37,267 bases of DNA from NCBI GenBank assembly GCA_937960415.1, contig CALGPK010000028.1:1-37267 (forward strand), read 5' to 3'. The DNA comes from an uncultured Bacteroidales bacterium (lineage in GTDB: Bacteria; Bacteroidota; Bacteroidia; Bacteroidales; GWA2-32-17). The notes beneath the pieces were generated by a model. That model ran no database searches and was not told the DNA's origin. It saw nothing but the letters and a program-made list of their open reading frames with translations. This document shows, one piece after another, positions 1-8,805 of this stretch (position 1 is its first letter; each line of letters begins with the position of its first letter). The position numbers and the translations under genes were made by a program.

Positions 1-1026
1 GTAATATCCTTTTTCGGCAGCGAGTAAGGCTTCGTTAGAAAAATCGAGTGTACTGCGATATTGTGCTTGTAAAATGAAAAAACGTACAACCATAGGATGA
101 AAGGCTTGAGTGAGTATGGGGTTTTTGCCACTAAATAATTCGTCGAGAGTGATAAAATTGCCGAGTGACTTGCCCATTTTTTGTCCGTTTATAGTTACCA
201 GATTATTATGCATCCAGTAGCGGACCGATTCTTTTCCTGTGGCAGCAACACTTTGAGCTATTTCGCACTCGTGATGAGGGAAGAGCAAGTCCATTCCACC
301 ACCGTGTATGTCGAATACTTCGCCCAAATATTTGGTGCTCATAACGGAGCATTCGAGATGCCATCCGGGAAAACCATCGCTCCAAGGTGAGCGCCATCGC
401 ATAATGTGTTCGGGAGCTGCTTTTTTCCATAAAGCAAAGTCGAACGGATGGCGTTTTTCGTCTTGTCCTTCCAATTCGCGGGTGGTGGCTAATAGTTCGT
501 CTATCTTGCGACCAGAGAGTTTTCCATAGTTATACTTTTGTATGTATTTTTCGATGTCGAAATACACCGATCCGTTGCTAACATAGGCAAATCCGTTGTT
601 GAGTATGTTTTGTATCCATTCTTGTTGTTCGAGAATGTGTCCCGATGCACGTGGTTCAATACTGGGGCGTTTTACATTCATTTGGTCCATAAAAAAATGA
701 TAGCGGTCGGTGTAATACTGTACAACTTCCATAGGTTCGAGTTGTTCGAGGCGGGCTTTTTTGGCTATTTTATCTTCGCCATGGTCTGAGTCGTTTTCAA
801 GATGTCCTACGTCGGTAATATTTCGGACGTAGCGAACTTTATAGCCTAAGTGTAGTAGGTAGCGAAACAGAACGTCGAATGTAATAGCCGGGCGTGCATG
901 ACCAAGATGTGGATCGCCATATACAGTTGGTCCACAAACGTATAAGCCTACAAAAGGACTATGAAGAGGTACGAATTGTTCTATTTTTCGCGATAGTGTA
1001 TTATACAAAAACAATGGATGTTCCAT
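1..1026 (-). CDS. cysS: Cysteinyl-tRNA synthetase, C-terminal part cut off by the window edge
   Basis: Charges tRNA-Cys with cysteine in the cytoplasm (class I aminoacyl-tRNA synthetase). The reading frame is open from the ATG at 1026 to base 1, giving 342 residues. Visible are the start of the Rossmann fold with the first zinc cysteine (VCGPTVY, Cys31), the HIGH-type signature as HLGH (residues 40-43), further zinc-site residues in WHLECS (Cys226) and HHECE (His251, Glu255), and the KMSKS loop as KMGKS (283-287), a variant I associate with Bacteroidota CysRS. The family is usually about 460-490 residues, so roughly the last quarter (anticodon-binding part) lies outside the window. It is preceded on the same strand by holA with a 219-bp gap. 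A weak -7-like element (TATTTTCG, 1042-1049) sits 15 bp upstream. Identity is very secure. Confidence 0.97.
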   Translation of the reverse strand, partial: MEHPLFLYNTLSRKIEQFVPLHSPFVGLYVCGPTVYGDPHLGHARPAITFDVLFRYLLHLGYKVRYVRNITDVGHLENDSDHGEDKIAKKARLEQLEPMEVVQYYTDRYHFFMDQMNVKRPSIEPRASGHILEQQEWIQNILNNGFAYVSNGSVYFDIEKYIQKYNYGKLSGRKIDELLATTRELEGQDEKRHPFDFALWKKAAPEHIMRWRSPWSDGFPGWHLECSVMSTKYLGEVFDIHGGGMDLLFPHHECEIAQSVAATGKESVRYWMHNNLVTINGQKMGKSLGNFITLDELFSGKNPILTQAFHPMVVRFFILQAQYRSTLDFSNEALLAAEKGYY

Positions 1027-1117
1027 AGAAATTTTTTTTTGCGAAAATACGAAATTTGTCAACAATTTATTGTGTTCTTTCGATTACTGAATTATAAAGC
1101 AACATAAACGGGTTCCT

Positions 1118-1246
1118 TCAGAACTGTGTCGCTTGATGTTCGAGTATCGGAGGTAGCACCAAAATGATGAGCATGGTAATGATACTTGTTGTAACAATGT
1201 TGAATGTAAATGATAAAAATCTTATTTTGAACTGGTTCAAACACAT
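1118..1246 (-). CDS. Possible 42-residue membrane micropeptide coupled to holA
   Basis: A short open frame begins with an ATG that shares one base with the holA stop codon (TAATG junction, 1244-1248) and ends in TGA at 1118-1120. The product starts MCLNQFKIRF and continues into one hydrophobic stretch (about residues 13-35, including ITMLIILVLPPIL) with positive charge on the N-terminal side, as expected of a single-pass membrane peptide. The stop-start overlap fits translational re-initiation after holA. Against it: the frame is short, I recognise no family, and an antisense frame of 35 codons also exists here. It may be only spacer between holA and cysS. Existence is uncertain. Confidence 0.28.
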   Translation of the reverse strand: MCLNQFKIRFLSFTFNIVTTSIITMLIILVLPPILEHQATQF

Positions 1247-2283
1247 TAATTCTGGTAAATTATTTTACTAACAAGTTCTTTTAACAATTCTTGCGATTCG
1301 AATGTATTGTCAACGCCTTTGCTTTTTACATCGTATTCGCGAATTAAATGAAAGGTGTTGATAATTTGCTGACGCGAGTAATGTTTGCTGGCAAGTTTGT
1401 AGTCGGTTAAAAAGTATGGATTAATACCAAGTTTTGCTGCAGCTTCCTGTTCCGACAATTGTTGAACATCTTTGTAGAGCAATAGCTTCTGAAAGAAATT
1501 AAATAGCCACATGAGCGTTTCCTGAAATGGATGGTCTTTGGGATTAGATGCAAAGTAAAGAACAATTTTATTTACCTGTGTTATGTTTTTTCGTCCCAAT
1601 GCTTTGATGAGTTCGTTGTTGGTGTACTCTTTACTAACTCCAATAAGTTTTTCAACATGTTCGGTGCGAATGTGTTTTTCGTTTTCAAGGTAAATGAGCA
1701 TTTTGGTGATTTCATTGTTGATGGCAGAAAGGTTGTTTCCTATACTGTCGGCCATAAGTAAAGCAGCATCATGTTCAATTTGTTTGCCACGCAATTTGAA
1801 TTGAGACGTAATCCATGCGGGTAGCTTGTCTTCGTATATTTTTTTTGAGTCGAAGATGATACCTTTGTTATCGATGGCTTTATATAATTTTCGGTTTTTT
1901 TCGAGACGTTTGTCTTTATAGGCTATTACCAGTATGGTTGACGATAATGGGTCTTGTGCATACTGGAGCAATGGATTAATTTTTTTGCCTATTTCGCTGG
2001 CATCGAGGTTTCGAATATTTTGAGCTTCACGAACAACAACAATTTGATAGTTTGCCATCATGGGGTAACGTTTTGCTAGAGAAACAACCGCAGGCAAATC
2101 GACATCTTTTCCGTAAACAACAGTTAGGTTAAATGTTCGTTCGGCTTCGTTGAGTATATTTTCTTCGATATAATCGGTAATGACATCAATAAAGTAAGGC
2201 TCATCGCCCATCAAAAAGTAGATGGGCTTGTAAATTTTTTTCTGTAGCTCTTGAATAATCTGTTCGTAGGTATAGGAAGCCAT
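1246..2283 (-). CDS. holA: DNA polymerase III subunit delta
   Basis: Delta subunit of the clamp loader, which opens the beta clamp during chromosome replication. The 345 residues match the usual size. The protein begins with the typical YEQIIQELQKK and the strand-turn GDEPYFIDVI (about residues 26-35), followed by an AAA+-like but ATP-binding-deficient fold with YPMMANYQIVVVREAQNI (about 93-110), a helical lid, and a C-terminal collar region near LMWLFNFFQKLLLYKD. There is no P-loop, as expected for delta. It lies 2 bp downstream of amn, so it should be on the amn transcript driven by the promoter near 3069-3099. Family assignment rests on overall pattern and is secure. Confidence 0.92.
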   Translation of the reverse strand: MASYTYEQIIQELQKKIYKPIYFLMGDEPYFIDVITDYIEENILNEAERTFNLTVVYGKDVDLPAVVSLAKRYPMMANYQIVVVREAQNIRNLDASEIGKKINPLLQYAQDPLSSTILVIAYKDKRLEKNRKLYKAIDNKGIIFDSKKIYEDKLPAWITSQFKLRGKQIEHDAALLMADSIGNNLSAINNEITKMLIYLENEKHIRTEHVEKLIGVSKEYTNNELIKALGRKNITQVNKIVLYFASNPKDHPFQETLMWLFNFFQKLLLYKDVQQLSEQEAAAKLGINPYFLTDYKLASKHYSRQQIINTFHLIREYDVKSKGVDNTFESQELLKELVSKIIYQN

Positions 2284-2285
2284 AA

Positions 2286-3062
2286 TTAATCGTCGAAGCG
2301 AAGATGTTTGACTGATTTTCCTTCGTTTTTCAATTCAATTAACGCATCGATACCGATACGCAGATGATCTTCTACAAATTGCTGGGTAACGTATTTGTCC
2401 GATTCTTCGGTTTTGATGCCGGTGGAAATCATAGGTTGATCCGATACCAATAGTAATGCTCCACTGGGAATACCATTGGCAAAACCTACAACAAAGATGG
2501 TAGCAGTTTCCATGTCGATGGCCATGGCTCGGGTTTTTTCGAGGTATGCTTTAAAGCGTTCGTCGTATTCCCAGACTCGTTTGTTGGTGGTATATACTAC
2601 GCCGGTCCAATAATCACGTCCGTGGTCGCGGATAGTGGACGAAACAGCTCGCTGAAGCGAGAATGCAGGAAGTGCGGGTATTTCGGGTGGGAGGTAGTCG
2701 TTCGATGTTCCTTCGCTGCGAATGGCTGCAATGGGAAGTATTAGATCGCCTAATTTATTTTTCATCTTTAGACCACCACATTTGCCTAAAAAAAGAACAG
2801 CCTTGGGCGAAATGGCACTCAGCAAATCCATAATGGTAGCTGCATTGGGACTGCCCATCCCAAAGTTGATGATGGTGATACCCTCGGCACTGGCATTGGG
2901 CATGTTGCGGTTTGTTCCTACAACAGGAACGTTGTACCAGCGTGCAAAAAGTTCGACGTAATAATTAAAATTGGTAAGTAAAACATACGGTGTAAACTCT
3001 TCTAAGGGTCGGCCAGTATAGCGTGGTAGCCAGTTTTCGACAATTTCTTGTTTGGTTTTCAT
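2286..3062 (-). CDS. amn: AMP nucleosidase, short Bacteroidetes type
   Basis: Hydrolyses AMP to adenine and ribose 5-phosphate, part of purine salvage and adenylate control. At 258 residues it is the short form, about half the length of the E. coli enzyme. It keeps the nucleoside-phosphorylase-like fold: NFGMGSPNAATIMDLL (about 67-82) and FLGKCGGL (about 91-98) in the phosphate/ribose region, and AIDMETATIFVVGFANG (about 182-198) with the conserved Met-Glu that contacts ribose. The ATG at 3062 is 6 bp from a strong -7 box, so the mRNA leader should be very short. holA follows after 2 bp. A related MTA/SAH-type nucleosidase is the main alternative, but the segment layout favours AMP nucleosidase. 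Confidence 0.9.
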   Translation of the reverse strand: MKTKQEIVENWLPRYTGRPLEEFTPYVLLTNFNYYVELFARWYNVPVVGTNRNMPNASAEGITIINFGMGSPNAATIMDLLSAISPKAVLFLGKCGGLKMKNKLGDLILPIAAIRSEGTSNDYLPPEIPALPAFSLQRAVSSTIRDHGRDYWTGVVYTTNKRVWEYDERFKAYLEKTRAMAIDMETATIFVVGFANGIPSGALLLVSDQPMISTGIKTEESDKYVTQQFVEDHLRIGIDALIELKNEGKSVKHLRFDD

Positions 3063-3068
3063 AAGCTA

Positions 3069-3099
3069 CAAAAATAGATGTTATTTTGTTTACTTACAA
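3069..3099 (-). promoter_or_regulatory. Promoter of amn-holA (TTG-N20-TAnnTTTG)
   Basis: On the minus strand TTG (3097-3099) is followed after exactly 20 bp by TATTTTTG (3069-3076), a full match to the Bacteroidetes housekeeping consensus. The ATG of amn starts only 6 bp past the -7 box, so the expected transcript has a leader of about 2-3 nt. Confidence 0.75.
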
Positions 3100-3110
3100 A
3101 AGTTATAAGA

Positions 3111-4532
3111 TTATTTCAGCAGATTAGTAAAATACGGTATCAGGTTTTCTTCGGGTGGTGGTGCGTTGCTGCTAAATACTTTTCCATCGGGAGCATATAA
3201 AACATAATGAGGAATAACGGGGTCTCGTAAACGTTTTTTGAGTTCTTCGGGGTAGGGGGTTGTCAGAAAAGTTCCTATAAGTTGGTGTTCGAGAATAAGC
3301 TTTTGCAGTTTATCTTTTTGTGGATAAAGTACAATATGAATGACGTGTAATTTGTTGGAAAAACGCGAAAAAATAGCCTTAATCTTTTTCTGTTCAATCA
3401 AAAAACGATACGATCGGAAATCGCAAATATTTACATATAAGAATTTTCCTATAAAATTTCGTAAGTAATATTCTGTACCGCTTAAGTCGTATAGTGGGTA
3501 TTCTTCAAAAATAAATATTTTTTCTTCCTGATTTATTTTTTTTATAATGTTTTTTGCAATGTTTCTCAATTCGGGTGTACAAGCCATTAAACTCATGGAG
3601 TCTAAGGTCATTTTTAGTTGAGTGGTGGGGAATTTAATTTTATTGGGCAATGTATTAGTGAAGTATGCATCGTGAAGACCTTTAAGGATTACCAGGTCGA
3701 TGAGGGTGTCGTTAGTAAATGCGGGATTGCGTCGCAAATCTTTTCGCAGATCTGTGGGACTTTTAGCTTTAGCAATGCTCGTAAACACGTTTTCGCCCCA
3801 TTTTGTGGTAGCATACAGTGATAGATAATCGTAAAAAATTTCGTTGAATAATTCGATGTAAGCCAGATTGTTCAACAAAACAGGTTTTTCGGAGAAATAA
3901 TTTTTTATGATAAAATTGGCATCGCGTTCGTACGAAAAATGTTTTAACCATACCAATTTGTAAAACAAATATTGTTGGAAATATGGTGTTTTGCAATATG
4001 CAAATGACTTTTCGATTAAATTTAGAAGCGAATCAACCGTTTTGCGTTTTATTTTGTAGCGAATGGTTTTAAGATGTTTTTCTATTAACGTATCGATTGA
4101 AAAATTTAGTTCCACTATAGCATTTTGTGTTATACTTGAATCGTAAGGAATAGTGGTGGCAAAAAATTCAAAAGGTTGAAAATAAGCATTTAAAGAATCT
4201 TCAATAGTTAAGTAAAGTTTATTGGGTAATAAGAGGGTGTATTTTTGGTTGGGTTCTAAACAAAACCAAGCTTTTTGTTTAAAAAGAGGGAGTATAATAA
4301 AATAAGGATCTTTGCATGGAATATCGACGGTTGCTATTCCAGATGCATTGGGTATGAAAGTAGCAATGGTGTCGATGAGCTTCGAAATAAAATCTCTTTC
4401 TTTCAGAATATACAATTGTTCGTTGGCATAGGTTTTGTTTTGAATGGTTATACTTGCTTTTTGTGAAAAAGAGGTAAAAAAAAGCGTACTAAGAAAAATA
4501 CTAATTATACCTATCAATAATTTACTATTCAT
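3111..4532 (-). CDS. Secreted protein with a degenerate TlpA-like thioredoxin fold
   Basis: Function unknown. The chosen start (MNSKLLIG, 473 residues) gives a clean signal peptide ending near SFSQ (residue 24). An upstream in-frame start would add 22 residues inside coaD. The middle is helical with no recognised domain. The last 130 residues follow the TlpA/thioredoxin layout: a strand-rich lead-in YPLYDLSGTEYYLRNFIGK (345-363), then the position where TlpA proteins carry WCxxC, here NICDFRSY (Cys370 only), then a VIPHYVLYAPDGKV segment with the cis-proline-like Pro441, and a C-terminal helix. The catalytic Cys pair is therefore missing, so it is unlikely to be a disulfide reductase. In related proteins the N-terminal part is often DUF4369-like. 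The start overlaps the coaD stop by 8 bp, implying translational coupling. Confidence 0.72.
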   Translation of the reverse strand: MNSKLLIGIISIFLSTLFFTSFSQKASITIQNKTYANEQLYILKERDFISKLIDTIATFIPNASGIATVDIPCKDPYFIILPLFKQKAWFCLEPNQKYTLLLPNKLYLTIEDSLNAYFQPFEFFATTIPYDSSITQNAIVELNFSIDTLIEKHLKTIRYKIKRKTVDSLLNLIEKSFAYCKTPYFQQYLFYKLVWLKHFSYERDANFIIKNYFSEKPVLLNNLAYIELFNEIFYDYLSLYATTKWGENVFTSIAKAKSPTDLRKDLRRNPAFTNDTLIDLVILKGLHDAYFTNTLPNKIKFPTTQLKMTLDSMSLMACTPELRNIAKNIIKKINQEEKIFIFEEYPLYDLSGTEYYLRNFIGKFLYVNICDFRSYRFLIEQKKIKAIFSRFSNKLHVIHIVLYPQKDKLQKLILEHQLIGTFLTTPYPEELKKRLRDPVIPHYVLYAPDGKVFSSNAPPPEENLIPYFTNLLK

Positions 4533-4992
4533 AAAGATTGAGTCCTTCGGGAATGAATTTGGAAACATCGCCACCGTATTTAATAACTTCGCGAACAATG
4601 GTGCTATTTATGGGGGTTAATTCTGGAGTGGTAAGCATGAATATGGTTTCGATACTATTGTTTAAATATCGGTTTGTTTGTGCTATGGCTCGTTCATATT
4701 CGAAGTCGGCAGAAGTACGCAATCCGCGTAGAATAAAACGTGCGTTTACAGAACGACAGAAATCAATCGTGAGTCCTTGATAAGTAACAACTTCTATTTT
4801 GGGCTCATTTGTAAAGACTTGTTTTATCCATTTAACTCTTTTTTCAATGGGGAATAAGCTTTCTTTTTTATCGCTATTGATGCCAATGGCTATGTACAAT
4901 TTGTCGAAAAGAGGTAAAGCTCGACGCACTACCGATTCGTGTCCTTTAGTAATAGGGTCGAACGAACCTGGGAAAACGGCAATAATGCTCAT
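4525..4992 (-). CDS. coaD: Phosphopantetheine adenylyltransferase
   Basis: Transfers AMP from ATP to 4'-phosphopantetheine, giving dephospho-CoA, the penultimate step of coenzyme A synthesis. The 155-residue length is standard. It has the nucleotidyltransferase signature PGSFDPITKGH (residues 8-18, the TxGH motif), the RGLRTSADFEYE substrate segment (about 94-105) and the second signature NSTIVREVI near the C-terminus. The downstream secreted thioredoxin-fold gene overlaps its stop by 8 bp (ATGAATAG), so the two are probably translated together although no functional link is known. An exact -7 box lies 15 bp upstream. Very secure. Confidence 0.97.
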   Translation of the reverse strand: MSIIAVFPGSFDPITKGHESVVRRALPLFDKLYIAIGINSDKKESLFPIEKRVKWIKQVFTNEPKIEVVTYQGLTIDFCRSVNARFILRGLRTSADFEYERAIAQTNRYLNNSIETIFMLTTPELTPINSTIVREVIKYGGDVSKFIPEGLNLYE

Positions 4993-5007
4993 AATGAATT
5001 TTTTTTA

Positions 5008-5015
5008 CAAAAGTA
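5008..5015 (-). promoter_or_regulatory. -7 promoter element of coaD
   Basis: TACTTTTG on the minus strand matches TAnnTTTG and lies 15 bp before the coaD ATG. At the right distance upstream the -33 element is TAG rather than TTG (one mismatch). Confidence 0.55.
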
Positions 5016-5171
5016 ACGTAAATTTCAATATTTAACTACGACAGCCAAAGCTAATCTATTTGTAGATGTGCAAAGTCTTTTCAATAACAATTATGTTTAC
5101 AAAAATAAACAACCACGTTAAAATAAACAGAGTTTTTTTAAACAGATGAAGAATTATCTGTTAAATGATCA

Positions 5172-6428
5172 TTATTCGTATCGCAAAGCTTCTATAGGGT
5201 CAAGTTTAGCTGCTTTGTTAGCTGGGAGATAGCCCGAAATAATACTGACCAAAATGCATAGCAAAACACCCGAGAATATCCATAGCCATGGCACGACAAA
5301 AGGACCTCCGATAGTAAGAGCAATTATGTTGCCAATAATAACACCGAGAATAATACCAAGTATGCCTCCCATTTGTCCTATGTAAATGGCTTCGATGAGG
5401 AATTGTTGGCGTATTTGCGAGGGTCTGGCTCCCATTGCTTTTCGGGTGCCAATTTCGCGTGTACGTTCGGTTACAGAAACCAACATAATATTCATTAAGC
5501 CTATCGATGCTCCGATAAGAGTTATTATCCCAATTAAAGTAGCAGCAAGGGTAACGTATTTTATATTGTCCATAAGCATATTAACCAAGCTATCGCTTTT
5601 ACTAATTTCAAAGTTAGAAGGCTCAGATGCTTTTAATTTTCTAACTTTTCTGAATACACCTTCTGCTTCGGATATAGCTTCATCGAGCATTTCGGGATTG
5701 GCTGGCATAACGTTAATGACAAACGATGTGTTTTTGTTGTCGGCAAGACGATATGCATTGCTTACAGGAATAAAACAAATTTTATCGCCACTGCCTCCAA
5801 AACTTGTTCCTTTTGGTTTTAGCACACCAATAATGATGTATCGCTGATTGCCAATGAGAATTTTTTTTCCTAATGGATTTTCGGATTGAAAAAAGAGCAA
5901 TTGCTGTATTTCGTTGCCAATAATTACAACCGGTGCGGCCTTTAGAATTTCCTGAAACGAAAAATTGCGTCCTTGTTCAATCTCGTAGCCCGTAATGTTG
6001 AAGTAATTCTCGTCAACGCCAGTTAGCTGAATATTGGGATTGGTTTTTTTGTCTTTATATTTTACAGTAGCTTGTTGCGATGTAGTAAGTGTTATAGATA
6101 TTGTTGAAGGAAAAGCATATTGTTCTTTAAACTGAATAGCTTCGCGGTAAAGAATGTTTTTATATTCGATTCGATTGTTACGACCGCGTGTGTTTTTAAG
6201 CGACCAATTGGATATTCGAAAAGTATAAGCTCCCAGATTGCTGAAATTAGAGCTAAGCGAACTTCTGATGGCTTCGATAGAGGTTAAAATGCCCATTAAA
6301 GCCATTATACCAAAAGCAATGATAAGAATGGTAAGAATAGCCCGTAGCTTATTAACTTTAAGGCTTTGCGACGAAACTTTTATGTTTTCGATTAAAAGAA
6401 AAAAGCTTGTTTTAATGGTTCTGAGCAT
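5172..6428 (-). CDS. ABC transporter permease, MacB/FtsX family
   Basis: Inner-membrane permease of the MacB/LolCE/FtsX type (418 residues), which uses ATP hydrolysis by a partner protein to drive mechanical work or efflux across the envelope. Layout: cytoplasmic N-terminal helix, first membrane span (about 30-53, [20 protein letters not shown]), a periplasmic MacB core domain of about 230 residues, then three C-terminal spans. The hallmark [18 protein letters not shown] and the terminal [14 protein letters not shown] are intact. The ATG at 6428 is chosen over a TTG two codons upstream because that TTG is part of the promoter box. No ATPase or membrane-fusion gene is adjacent, so the partner must be encoded elsewhere. 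The substrate cannot be inferred. Confidence 0.92.
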   Translation of the reverse strand: MLRTIKTSFFLLIENIKVSSQSLKVNKLRAILTILIIAFGIMALMGILTSIEAIRSSLSSNFSNLGAYTFRISNWSLKNTRGRNNRIEYKNILYREAIQFKEQYAFPSTISITLTTSQQATVKYKDKKTNPNIQLTGVDENYFNITGYEIEQGRNFSFQEILKAAPVVIIGNEIQQLLFFQSENPLGKKILIGNQRYIIIGVLKPKGTSFGGSGDKICFIPVSNAYRLADNKNTSFVINVMPANPEMLDEAISEAEGVFRKVRKLKASEPSNFEISKSDSLVNMLMDNIKYVTLAATLIGIITLIGASIGLMNIMLVSVTERTREIGTRKAMGARPSQIRQQFLIEAIYIGQMGGILGIILGVIIGNIIALTIGGPFVVPWLWIFSGVLLCILVSIISGYLPANKAAKLDPIEALRYE

Positions 6429-6431
6429 AAG

Positions 6432-6439
6432 CAAAGATA
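6432..6439 (-). promoter_or_regulatory. -7 promoter element of the ABC permease gene; predicted leaderless start
   Basis: TATCTTTG (minus strand) is an exact TAnnTTTG match only 3 bp before the ATG. With the box centred at -7 the first transcribed base would be the A of ATG. No clear TTG is seen at -33. Confidence 0.5.
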
Positions 6440-6478
6440 GAGTATAAAATTTAAAAAAATGAGTTTTAAAGAAAAAAA

Positions 6479-7423
6479 TTAAAATTTGTACGAAAAACCT
6501 AGTCCTACAATCTCTTTAAATTGAATCCTTGGTCCCTTACCGGTAGTATTTCCTTGTTTGTCTTTGATTTCTATTATTATGTCGTCGTCGTAAATAAGGA
6601 TACTATTAATCGAAAAAGCAAGATATTGGCTTAATTTAATACCAAGTAAAAAGTCCCAATATATGTCTATATTTTGAGGTTTTTTAAAATAATTCGAAAA
6701 AAGCTCAACTTTCGTGTTTAGTGTTATATTTTCTTTAAATTTTTGTAGAATAGCCATTTTGATATAACTACCAAATTCGGCTCTGAATTTTTTACCTTTA
6801 TAGATAATATGACCATTTTCGTATACAGCAGGTTCTACACCGAAGGCACCGGCATTAGCAAGTTGTTGGTTTAATACAAATGTGCTTTTGCCTGTTATCG
6901 GTGCAACAAAGAACGACAAGTTTTCCTTAGGTTTCCAGTCGATACCGCTGGCAAAGAGCAAATAAGCAGGGTTCATAAAATCGGAGATAAGAACCGAATC
7001 GTTGGGATAATTGTACCCGGGCAAGCTTTGTGTTTTAAAATTCAACAGGGCAGCAGCAAATAATTTGTTTTTTAATAAAAAACCCATTTTTGAAGAAAAA
7101 TCTATTTTATCGTCGGTTTTTCGAGCTCTGGCAGTTGCCTGTTTTTGCATGCCCAATCCAAGGTCGAGCGTATTTTCGAGGCTAATGCGATGTGAGTTAT
7201 ATTTAAGAAATGTGTTAAAGATCATGTTGCCCGAGTAAGAGTTTTCGCCACCTGCCGCCCAATTAGTTAGCGAAACTTGCGAAATGGTTACGTTTATCAT
7301 TCCTCCGCATTTCCAGCCCAATAAAGTGGTGTCGATGGCAATTTTTTTCAAATCCTTTTCGGTGATCTGAGAAATGACACTATTTACTAGAACACAAAAA
7401 ATTACAAATAATAATAATCTCAA
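6479..7423 (-). CDS. DUF3078 outer-membrane beta-barrel protein
   Basis: Function unknown; the family is a Bacteroidota outer-membrane protein group. The 314 residues start with a signal peptide ([19 protein letters not shown]) and carry the DUF3078 signature at about residues 36-65: [19 protein letters not shown] followed by AAGGENS. The rest alternates hydrophobic and polar residues like amphipathic barrel strands and ends in an aromatic residue (GFSYKF), as outer-membrane barrels do. The start is a TTG at 7423: an in-frame stop lies seven codons upstream, and the next ATG would remove the signal peptide. A run of ten A precedes the start. It stands alone with its own -7 box. Confidence 0.85.
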   Translation of the reverse strand: MRLLLFVIFCVLVNSVISQITEKDLKKIAIDTTLLGWKCGGMINVTISQVSLTNWAAGGENSYSGNMIFNTFLKYNSHRISLENTLDLGLGMQKQATARARKTDDKIDFSSKMGFLLKNKLFAAALLNFKTQSLPGYNYPNDSVLISDFMNPAYLLFASGIDWKPKENLSFFVAPITGKSTFVLNQQLANAGAFGVEPAVYENGHIIYKGKKFRAEFGSYIKMAILQKFKENITLNTKVELFSNYFKKPQNIDIYWDFLLGIKLSQYLAFSINSILIYDDDIIIEIKDKQGNTTGKGPRIQFKEIVGLGFSYKF

Positions 7424-7436
7424 TTTTTTTTTTAAA

Positions 7437-7444
7437 CAAAGTTA
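7437..7444 (-). promoter_or_regulatory. -7 promoter element of the DUF3078 gene
   Basis: TAACTTTG on the minus strand matches TAnnTTTG, 13 bp before the TTG start. A TTG lies upstream but with only a 16-bp spacer. Confidence 0.5.
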
Positions 7445-7485
7445 ATACATTTAAATATAACAAGGATAAAAAAATAATAGTTGAG

Positions 7486-8793
7486 TTAAATAATCATACC
7501 GGCAGCGACAGTTTCGTTAGTTATTTCATCAATGAGTATAATACTTCCGGTTGCTCTGTTTTTTCGGTACGAATCAAAAAAGATAGGCTTTTGTGTACGA
7601 ACCGAGATACGTCCGATATCATTCATGGTAACCTGCTTGTCTGTTTCGTTGCGTTGAAGAGTGTTCATATCTATTTTGTAACGAACATCGTTAATGATGC
7701 ATTTAACTTCGTTGGTAGTATGCCGCAAAATATATTTGCCTTTAATTTGAAGCGGTCGTTCGTTGAACCAGCAAAACATCATTTCAATATCTTGCGAAAC
7801 GGTTGGCATATTGTTTTCTTTAACAATCATATCACCTCTACTAATGTCAATATCATCAGCAAGAACAATAGAAACCGACTGACCGACAAGAGCTTCGTCG
7901 ATTGTTTTTTCGAAAACATCAATTTGTACAATTGTAGATGTATATCCCGATGGCAATACCTTTATTTTGTCGCCTTTGCGGAATATTCCACTGGCTATAC
8001 GTCCGGCATAGCCACGATAATCGTGGTATTGGGTTGATTGTGGTCTGATGATGTATTGAACCGGGAAGCGAGCATCGATATAATTGGTGTCGCTGCTGAT
8101 ATAAATGGTTTCGAGCAGCCACATGAGCGTTGGGCCTTCGTACCATGGCATTTGCTTACTGCGTTTGACAATGTTATCGCCATGAAGTGCGCTTATTGGA
8201 ACAAAGCGAATATCTCTGATATCAAGTTTTGATGCTATTTCTAAGAATTGACGTGTAATTTCATAATAGCGATTTTCGCTGTAACCAACCAAATCCATCT
8301 TGTTAATGCAGACTACCATGTGTGGAATTTGCAATAGACTGGCTATAAAGGCATGGCGCCGGGTTTGTTCTACAATTCCATTGCGGGCATCGACTAAAAT
8401 TAGGGCTAAGTTGGCGGTTGAAGCTCCAGTAACCATGTTGCGTGTATATTGTATATGTCCGGGTGTGTCGGCAATAATAAATTTACGACGAGGTGTGTGA
8501 AAATACCGATAGGCTACATCGATGGTTATACCTTGTTCGCGTTCGGCTTTTAGTCCATCGGTTAGCAAGGCCAGGTTAATTTGCTCTTCGCCTTTGAGTA
8601 AACTGGCTTTTTCGAGTGCTTTTAATTGGTCTTCGAATATGGCTTTACTATCGTATAACAAACGTCCGATGAGTGTACTTTTTCCATCGTCAACGCTACC
8701 CGCAGTGGTAAATCGCAACAGTTCCATTTGGGTATAACTGTTGATGGTTTCGCTTATTTTGGTCTGTTGTGCTAAATTTATCATGGTTTCCAT
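7486..8793 (-). CDS. cysN: Sulfate adenylyltransferase subunit 1 (GTPase)
   Basis: Large subunit of ATP sulfurylase. GTP hydrolysis drives formation of adenylyl sulfate (APS) from ATP and sulfate by the CysD partner. The 435 residues have an EF-Tu-like GTPase domain with P-loop GSVDDGKST (32-40), DTPGH (109-113), NKMD (164-167) and SAL (G5), followed by two beta-barrel domains. There is no fused APS kinase, consistent with a separate cysC in the operon. It is the last gene of the sulfate-activation operon, 12 bp after cysD. The ATG at 8793 gives METMINLAQ. A start at the second Met is possible. Very secure. Confidence 0.97.
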   Translation of the reverse strand: METMINLAQQTKISETINSYTQMELLRFTTAGSVDDGKSTLIGRLLYDSKAIFEDQLKALEKASLLKGEEQINLALLTDGLKAEREQGITIDVAYRYFHTPRRKFIIADTPGHIQYTRNMVTGASTANLALILVDARNGIVEQTRRHAFIASLLQIPHMVVCINKMDLVGYSENRYYEITRQFLEIASKLDIRDIRFVPISALHGDNIVKRSKQMPWYEGPTLMWLLETIYISSDTNYIDARFPVQYIIRPQSTQYHDYRGYAGRIASGIFRKGDKIKVLPSGYTSTIVQIDVFEKTIDEALVGQSVSIVLADDIDISRGDMIVKENNMPTVSQDIEMMFCWFNERPLQIKGKYILRHTTNEVKCIINDVRYKIDMNTLQRNETDKQVTMNDIGRISVRTQKPIFFDSYRKNRATGSIILIDEITNETVAAGMII

Positions 8794-8805
8794 ACATTCT
8801 GAGGT

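Noticed and set aside
181-1000. Several plus-strand frames of 60-90 codons across the cysS region
   Set aside because: They lie opposite an unmistakable CysRS reading frame, show no domain features and are shadows of it.
1227-1240. Inverted repeat TTGAACTGGTTCAA after holA as a terminator
   Set aside because: The stem is only 6 bp and is not followed by a proper T-run on either strand.
1164-1271. 35-codon plus-strand frame with a GGAGG-like sequence upstream, running into the end of holA
   Set aside because: It is antisense to holA, Shine-Dalgarno sites carry little weight in this phylum, and no promoter box or family is seen. The minus-strand frame coupled to holA is the better, though still weak, candidate.
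4533-4598. 22-residue N-terminal extension of the secreted thioredoxin-fold protein
   Set aside because: It would overlap coaD by 74 bp and place a long segment before a clear signal peptide. The ATG at 4532 is preferred.
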